NCBI GenBank assembly: GCA_036346265.1
Contig: CM070684.1
Span: 930,001-994,000, forward strand
Reading direction: 5' to 3'
Origin: Melocanna baccifera
Lineage: Eukaryota > Streptophyta > Magnoliopsida > Poales > Poaceae
Length of the DNA: 64,000 nucleotides
The notes beneath the pieces are model-generated. The model saw nothing but the letters and a program-made list of their open reading frames with translations, had not been told where the DNA came from and did no database searches. Numbering within the stretch: the first letter of the stretch is position 1; each line of letters begins with the position of its first letter. Below, one piece after another: positions 57,880-64,000 of the stretch. The position numbers and the translations under genes were made by a program.

Positions 57880-60800
57880 GGCATCCGCATATTCCAATGC
57901 ATGGCGTGCCCCTTGAAGCTGCAATCCAAGCATGTGAACATAGTAACAACGAGGGTAGTGTCGAGGATCAAGGTTAGTCTTATGGTGAACATGGCATTTG
58001 GTCATTGTTGATGTCTTGCTTAATTATGCTTGACCTAACATTTTGCCCCACTCATGTGCGTAGATACAAATAATCGACTTTGCGTATCTGTAAGAGACTA
58101 CTACTGCTACAAATTCCAAATACGTCACGGGATATTCAACGCCTTATTATATGGCAAGCGCCTATTCCAGCAGTATGCGGTCGACATGTACATCAAGGTG
58201 GAGGGTACAAGACTGAACTACTTTAGGCAACATCAGAAGGAGATACGCGCAGACTTGTATAAAGGCTTGGTTGATAGCATAGAGTCTGGAGAGAGCCGTG
58301 CGCATGCTGTAGGCAAAAGGATTGTGCTCTCGGCATCATTCATTGGGGGCAATAGAGACATGAAACGAAGGTTCTTGGACGCTATGGCCTTGGTGTAAAA
58401 GTATGGAAAGCCGGACATCTTCCTAACTATGACCTGCAACCCAAATTGGGATGAAATAAGGCGTGAGGAAGAGCTTGGACAGACCCCACAGGATTGCCCT
58501 GATCTCATCGTTCGGGTATTCAGAGCCAAGCTGGAGGACCTCAAGGTGCAGTTATTCAAGAGGCATATCCTTGGCGTAGTAGCTGCTTATGTCTATGTCA
58601 TTGAGTTCCAGAAGAGGGGACTTCCTCATGTTCACTTTCTTCTTATCATGAAGGGAAGGTACAAGCTCACTTGTCCCGAGCAGTATGATCTCATCTCATG
58701 AGCTCCCTGACGAAACAAGTACCCGTGAGTCGCACGATATGGTCGTTAATCATATGATGCATGGCCCTTGCGGAGTTTTAAATCCCAAAAATGTGTGCAT
58801 GCATGATGGTAGATGCAAGAACTACTACCCACGCCCTTTCAACGTGCTACATGACAAGGCAAGGATTCGTACCCAGTATATAGGAGACGGGACGATGGCC
58901 ACCGTGCAAAGGTTCGACGACAAATGCTTGACAACAGGTGGGTTGTGCCATACAACCCTTACCTCTTGAGGAAGTATAACTGCCACATAAACGTTAAGGT
59001 TTGCTCAAGCATAAAGGCCGTGAAGTACCTTTTCAAGTATGTTTACAAGGGCCATGACCGAGCATCTGTTTCTCTTGATGAGCCCGATAGCAACGAAAAC
59101 ATCGATGAGATCAAGCAGTACAGAGATTCTAGGTGGGTTACCCCACCAGAAGCTCTTTGGAGGATCTATAGTTTTGACCTTAGCAAGATCTCCCCACTAG
59201 TGTTGCAGATGCAGCTGCATCTACCGAACATGCACATGGTCTCGTTCCATGTGGGTCAAGATCTTCATGATGTGGTCGCCCGGTATGGCATCGAGAGGTC
59301 CATGCTGACAGAGTATTTTGAGATGAACCGAACAAATGAGGAGGCTCGAGGCATCATGTATAGGGATTTTCCATCAGCATTTGTTTGGCAGCCAGGCCTG
59401 AAGAAGTGGAAGAAGAGGACGAAACAAACACAAGTTGGCAGAATTGTGTCTGCCCGCCCGAATGAGGGGGAGCGGTACTATCTCAGGGTGCTACTAAACC
59501 ACGTACCTGGCGCCACCTCCTTTGAAGACCTCAGGACGGTGGATAGTGTAGTCTACCCATTCTTAGTGATCTTTCTGAGAAGAGGGGACTTATCGAGGCC
59601 GACAACACCCAAGAAGAGTGCCCGACGGAGGTGAGCTATTCGGATGCCATCCTCACTCCGAAGGCTCTTCGCAATTATCTTTGGTGTTCTCGTGAGCCAA
59701 ACGATGTGCGTGGGCTATGGGACAGGCACCTTGAGGGAATGTCGGATGACTACCGCCGTTCCCATGTATGCCCACACACTGTAGAGCAGATGGTGTTGTT
59801 GGACATCAGAAATATGCTCCAGTCGATGGGTAAGAACATAACATCATTCCCTCTCCCCGCTATAGATGAGTCGAACGAAATCAACGATGGAGAGGCCAGG
59901 GAGATCTATGAGGAGTCAACGATCGAGGTAGACCCTGACCATATTGCTCTCTCGTCCTCCCTCAATCTTGAGCAAAGGGTAACATACGACGAGATATTAT
60001 CTGTGGTTGACAGCGGCAACGGAGGTGTCTTCTTTGTTGATGGCCCGGGAGGCACGGGAAAGATATTCCTATATAAAGCTTTGCTCGCAAAGGTTCGAAG
60101 CGATGGGAAGATCGCAGTGGCAACCGCGACGTCGGGTGTAGCTGCCTCCATCATGCCCGGAGGTAGGACGGCGCACTCGAGGTTTAAGATCCCACTCAAC
60201 ATTGGTAATGGGGCGATCTGTAGCTTCACAAAGCAGAGTGGGACCGCTAAGCTTCTTCAGCGGGCATCGCTAATAATATGGGACGAAGCCTCCATGATGT
60301 GGCGACAGGAGGTCGAGGCCCTAGACAGTACCATGCAAGACATCATGGATCGACACGACTTGCCGTTCGGTGGGAAGACGATCGTATTCGGTGGAGACTT
60401 CAGGCAGGTGCTTCCAGTTGTTCGTAAGGGGACTAGGCCACAAATAACTGATGCGACGCTGCGTAAGTCATATCTATGGGAATGCATGCGACAGCTAAGG
60501 CTCGTACGTAACCTGAGGGCCCAAAGTGATCCTGAGTTTGCAGAGTACCTATTGCGGGTCGGCAATGGTACAGAGGAGACCAATGAAGATGGTTGTGTAC
60601 GGCTTCCGGACGAGATATGCATGCCGTATACAGGAAAGGACACAGACCTCGATAAACTTATACAGAGTGTGTTCCCTATGTTAGATCAGAACCTATCGGA
60701 TGCAAGCTATATCATATCTCAGGCCATCTTGTCAACCCGAAATAAGTATATCGATAAGATCAATATGAAAATGATTGATCTATTTCGCGGGGAGGAGATG

Positions 60801-61372
60801 GTGTACCATAGCTTTGACTGTGCGGAGGATGATCCCCACAGCTACTACCCTCCTGAATTCTTAAACACACTGACCCCTAACGGTCTACCTCCACATGTAC
60901 TTAAACTCAAGATTAAGCGTCTGTGATCTCATGTGCGGAACATCGATCCGCTAATGGACTATGCAACGGAACGAGACTAATAGTTCAGGGGTTCCAAAAG
61001 AATGCGATTGATGCCAAGATTGTGCTCGGTCAGCACACTGGTAAGAGGGTGTTCCTCCCTCGGATACCTCTATGTCCCTCTGATGATGAGATGTTCCCAT
61101 TTAGATTCAAGAGGAAGCAAATCCCGGTCAGGCTCAGCTTCGCAATGACAATCAACAAGGCGCAGGGGCAGACCATCTCGAATGTTGGTGTCTACCTCCC
61201 TGATCCGGTCTTCTCTCATGGGCAACTGTACGTCGCGCTATCTAGGGCTACCGCTAGAAGCAACATCAAGGTCCTTGTTGTTGCGGATAAGGAGGACAAG
61301 CAACGCATGTCTAGAAGGACCCGTGGTACCTTCACGAAAAACATCGTCTACAAAGAAGTACTCACATCATAG

Positions 61373-62255
61373 ACATGGTATTAATCACTTACTTAATTCC
61401 TGTCGAAGTTACTAAATGTATTTTCTTTGAACAGGGCTAAATTTCATATGGTGTGTTTGGATCTTCGGCAATGAGAAAAACCAATCACAGACAATCCTCT
61501 ACGTTGGATAATTCTGAATAAATTCATGTATTTTATGAGATGAATTAACATGAAAAGTTTGATTGTGAACAATTTAGTCTTGATTTAATCCAACTGATAT
61601 CGATGTCGCATTGTAATGTAACTATTTGTTTATGCTCACCAAGAGACTTCAAATCACATATGAGATGTTTCGTGTAAATGTAAAATTATTTTCTTTGTTA
61701 TCCTTTGTTTTTTGCAACTGGCATTCTTGTGCAGATGTATGTCTCATTGGAAAGTTTAACACAAAAGATGTACGTCGTATTAGATTTCGTTCTGACAAAC
61801 TATTTGCTGTGTCAGCATGATGTCGGTTAGGAGCCTTTCTACACGAAGAGTCTATGCTCCCTTTGATGCACACATGTCATTCCAGTCTAGATAAGTGTTC
61901 TTGAAGACACATTTATGCATATTCCTATTTTTCTTTTAGTTCATTTTTTGTGTATCTTAATGTACATTTAACACAAAATGTAATGTCATTGATGATTTAC
62001 CTTTTATAGGTGCATCCACTTTCATGAGTTGAGCCCAAACAGCATATATTACAAGTGAAACTTTCGTGTACATATAGTGCACAAATTTCCAATTCAAGAG
62101 ATTACAACTGGATCTATGCTTCAGCTAATAGTTGCTGATGAAAATGTATGTATCGATATTTGCTTTAATATTCATTACACCATATGTTCTTTTAATTGTC
62201 AACCCAATATTATTTCATGCAATGACTTATATGCTTTTCGCATTTCTATTATTAG
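61373..62255. other. Spacer between the Helitron helicase and RPA-like genes
   Basis: AT-rich; contains short ORFs (61626-61820) without domains. It may hold the 5' leader or early exons of the RPA-like gene, for example the stretch at 62010-62145. Confidence 0.4.
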
Positions 62256-63400
62256 GGCATGAAAATGAAAGTATTTTGCTTCGGTAGACAATCTCATAGA
62301 TTTGACCGATTACTTGCCGAAGGGAGTTCGTATGAGATCCACTCAGTAAACGTTGATCTAAATCCTGACGAATTTCGGTTCCTTGGAAATGAGCTTGAAT
62401 TAAGGTTCACAGACCAAACTACTGTTGGGCAATTGAGCAATATTATTCAATTTTCTGATCTCCCTATTCAATATACACATTTTGAAGATGTTTATTTAAA
62501 ACCAAACAAGTCAATTGTTGGTAAGATCTCCACTTTTTCACATATGCTGCCTCTTATTTGATATACTTTTGTCTTGTTGCTTTCAATAATCCTTACAATT
62601 AACGCAACTTTGGTAAGATGTGGTCGGTTTGGTTTTACATGTCGGCCCAATACGGCACATCAACAGCTTCCCACGTCATATACCAATGAGGGAATTATGT
62701 CTTATGGATGACAGGTAAGTTGCATAAAATGCTTCTATTTTCTTGAAAACAAATAATTTATATTGCATATTGTTGATTGAGTCCATTTTTTATGTACATC
62801 AGTAAGAACTTATTATTTGTGCGCGTTTGGGATGGACTTATTGTGCGGTATCTAACACAATGGAGACTTGCGGGGGAACAAAACCATATTTTATCTGTGA
62901 CAATGCTGAAGAAGAATAGTCGATATGGTATGTGTGCAACTAATACGAATACATCATTATCTTATATCTTATTCTTGTTTCTCATCTAATTGATACATTG
63001 TTGAAAAGGTTGCTTAATGACAATGGATTGTACAATTTTCATATTTGGACCACAAGATGATAGACTACAAGAGCTTGAAGGTAAAAAACAAGTAAATAAT
63101 GTATGCAATTATGTATGTCTTTCATAATTTAAATAATGCTCTCTTCAAACAGAACTGCGTCAAGTATTGCTGCATGATTTGAATGTAAGGAATTTTATCA
63201 TGAATGCCATTGACGTAAGGAACGATACACTTGACAGAATGTTTGGACATTAAATAACGTAAGTAATTCACTAAATCTTTGCGTATCTTTTATATGTAAT
63301 ATGCAATGGATTTATGATGTTTAACTATTTGTTTTTCATTTTGTAGAGTGTGTTTGCTTTCTCTTTCCTTGACAAGCTAGAGATGAAGATAAGTCTTCCA
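62256..63400 (+). pseudogene. Helitron RPA-like single-strand DNA-binding protein, remnant
   Basis: Likely exons: 62256-62520 (FGRQSHRFDRLLAEGSSYEI, then VDLNPDEFRFLGNELELRF, then YTHFEDVYLKPNKSIVG), 62619-62714 (VVGLVLHVGPIRHINSFPRH, RELCLMDD) and 62803 to about 62930 (NLLFVRVWDGLIVRYLTQWR, then AGEQNHILSVTMLKKN). Weaker pieces lie up to about 63400. These are OB-fold segments of the kind of replication protein A large subunit found in plant Helitrons, where it may protect single-stranded intermediates. The zinc-finger C-terminal part was not found, so the gene may be incomplete. Confidence 0.75.
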
Positions 63401-63738
63401 GAAGGATGGTGCATCAGTTACATTTTAAAATCCCCGTTAATATTTATGGCATGATGTCCTATTTATCAATTGGTTTGTTATTCTCCAAGACAGTCTGACA
63501 GTTATTTTATTTATGTATTAAGAATATTATGAAAAATTATTGTTTACTATTATTTCTGTACATATATTGTTGTATATATGATGCTTGTTCTATCATGCTT
63601 CACTAATATGATGCTTGATTTATTTACGAGTATGAACATGAATGTTTTGTTTGATACATAATGATGTAAGATAAAGTTGATATTTATTATTCAGTTTGAG
63701 ATCATATTTGATAGTATGCATCACTTTTATTTGGTTTT

Positions 63739-63766
63739 CCGTTGCAACGCACGGGCACCTTACTAG
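63739..63766 (+). terminator. Helitron 3' terminal hairpin and CTAG end
   Basis: CCGTTGCAACGCACGG folds into a 6-bp stem with one bulged T and an AAC loop, 12 bases before the terminal CTAG. The GTTGCAACGCACGGGCA core is typical of plant Helitron ends and acts as the transposition stop signal. Confidence 0.9.
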
Positions 63767-64000
63767 TCAGATACAAAGAGTCAGAACTAGGAAATTTTTT
63801 ACTTCTAACCCTTGTGTGGCTCCTTTTTGCAAGTATGGCCCCTTATGGGTAGTTCTTGCGTTTTCGGCCCCTGCCGGAGCGTGGAATCCCTGGCAGACGG
63901 CGCGTGCCATTCTAGCGCTCCCCCGGGCACGGCTTGTGGGCCCCCCGCGCTCGCGTGGAGCTTGACTTCGGTTGGCCCCGCGTGCTACACGCACGGTCCA
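63767..64000. other. Flank to the right of the Helitron
   Basis: Continues the site that the Helitron split. It becomes GC-rich after 63880 and probably enters another repeat; nothing identifiable. Confidence 0.4.

Larger units (their letters stand above)
53120..61372 (+). pseudogene. Helitron Rep/helicase gene, broken by stops, frameshifts and a solo LTR
   Basis: In an active element the protein nicks and unwinds DNA for rolling-circle transposition. Likely exons: 53120-53770 (Arg-rich, with RRSLTPEQREEINARRRAQR-like repeats), 53847 to about 54686, then after the LTR 57885-57972, and 58064 onward. Markers: HVLKPEPDCAHCHAKKFQYE; FFPGGELGWH split by the LTR; HUH motif HVH at 58627-58635 in RGLPHVHFLLIM; HMMHGPCG; the Rep tyrosine region KYLFKYVYKG near 59020; helicase P-loop GPGGTGK at 60042-60062; DEAS at 60282; and the final NKAQGQTI and YVALSRATAR motifs. 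Damage: frameshift near 54030, TAG at 54411, TAA at 58396 (where CAA would fit), frameshifts near 58698, 58940, 59590 and 60925. The P-loop Thr position reads Ile (ATA, 60063-60065). The 59631-60926 ORF is the longest intact part. Confidence 0.9.
51644..63766 (+). mobile_element. Helitron with Rep/helicase and RPA-like genes (12.1 kb)
   Basis: The 5' end is TCTTTACTATTATAAAAG at 51644, preceded by A. The 3' end is a hairpin (CCGTTGCAACGCACGG, 63739-63754) followed by CACCTTACTAG, ending CTAG at 63766 and followed by T. Insertion between A and T without a TSD is the Helitron signature. Inside, in order, are a CT-rich 5' region, a Rep/helicase gene in several exons, and an RPA-like gene, the layout of autonomous plant Helitrons. 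Without the nested LTR it would be about 8.9 kb. Stops and frameshifts show that this copy is no longer active by itself. Confidence 0.93.

Noticed and set aside
1..64000. CRISPR arrays, rRNA or tRNA genes, prokaryotic operons
   Set aside because: None seen; the tandem repeats present lack unique equal-length spacers, and gene structure is clearly eukaryotic.

Overview
The window is nuclear DNA from a grass (Poaceae). It has three spliced eukaryotic genes with GT-AG introns and plant-type proteins, and these sit in a dense nest of plant transposable elements (Ty1-copia, Ty3-gypsy, hAT-like, Helitron). Base composition swings from AT-rich gaps to very GC-rich LTRs. The species cannot be fixed from sequence alone. 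All exon borders and element ends below were read by hand from splice signals, reading phase, terminal motifs and target-site duplications (TSDs).

Host genes. (1) 479-1845 (+): the last three exons of the 26S proteasome lid subunit RPN9/PSMD13; the gene starts left of the window. (2) 24213-31773 (-): a complete 12-exon plastid glycerol-3-phosphate acyltransferase (ATS1 type, 442 codons), with a copia element in intron 4 and a fresh tandem duplication in intron 5. (3) 41690-46376 (+): an RCD1/SRO protein (WWE, PARP-like and RST domains, 612 codons), with a long 5'-leader intron that carries a 701-bp hAT-like element and a spliced upstream ORF. From memory, rice chromosome 10 carries an SRO gene, ATS1 and CSLD1 close together, so this may be a syntenic block; this is unchecked.

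Gene debris. 15.7-17.8 kb (-) holds broken pieces of a cellulose synthase-like D gene and of a TOM1-like VHS/GAT gene, head to tail on one strand.

Mobile elements, left to right: an LTR-element remnant (4.4-6.7 kb); two related ~3-kb gypsy LTRs in opposite orientation (6.9-7.9 and 8.4-11.45 kb); a copia gag-protease-integrase fragment (12.4-13.9 kb); an unusual head-to-head, LTR-like element with inverted termini (13988-14846); a copia element with two LTRs (18255-21519); a short-LTR copia inside ATS1 (27124-30229); a pol-less Tat-like gypsy element with an antisense ORF (35293-40544), itself inserted in an older gypsy LTR; a solo gypsy LTR (47251-50327) inside a degenerate repeat array; and a 12.1-kb Helitron (51644-63766). 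The Helitron keeps Rep, helicase and RPA-like sequences but is broken by stops, frameshifts and a 3.2-kb solo LTR inserted in the Rep/Hel gene.

The most notable patterns are (a) a hairpin plus short acidic ORF shared by several gypsy LTRs, with arms that differ between families in a compensatory way; (b) the palindromic LTR-like element; (c) the Helitron with a precisely bounded nested solo LTR; (d) the Tat-like element with two separate 42-bp-period arrays; and (e) a spliced uORF in the RCD1-like gene. Well over half of the window is recognisable transposon sequence.
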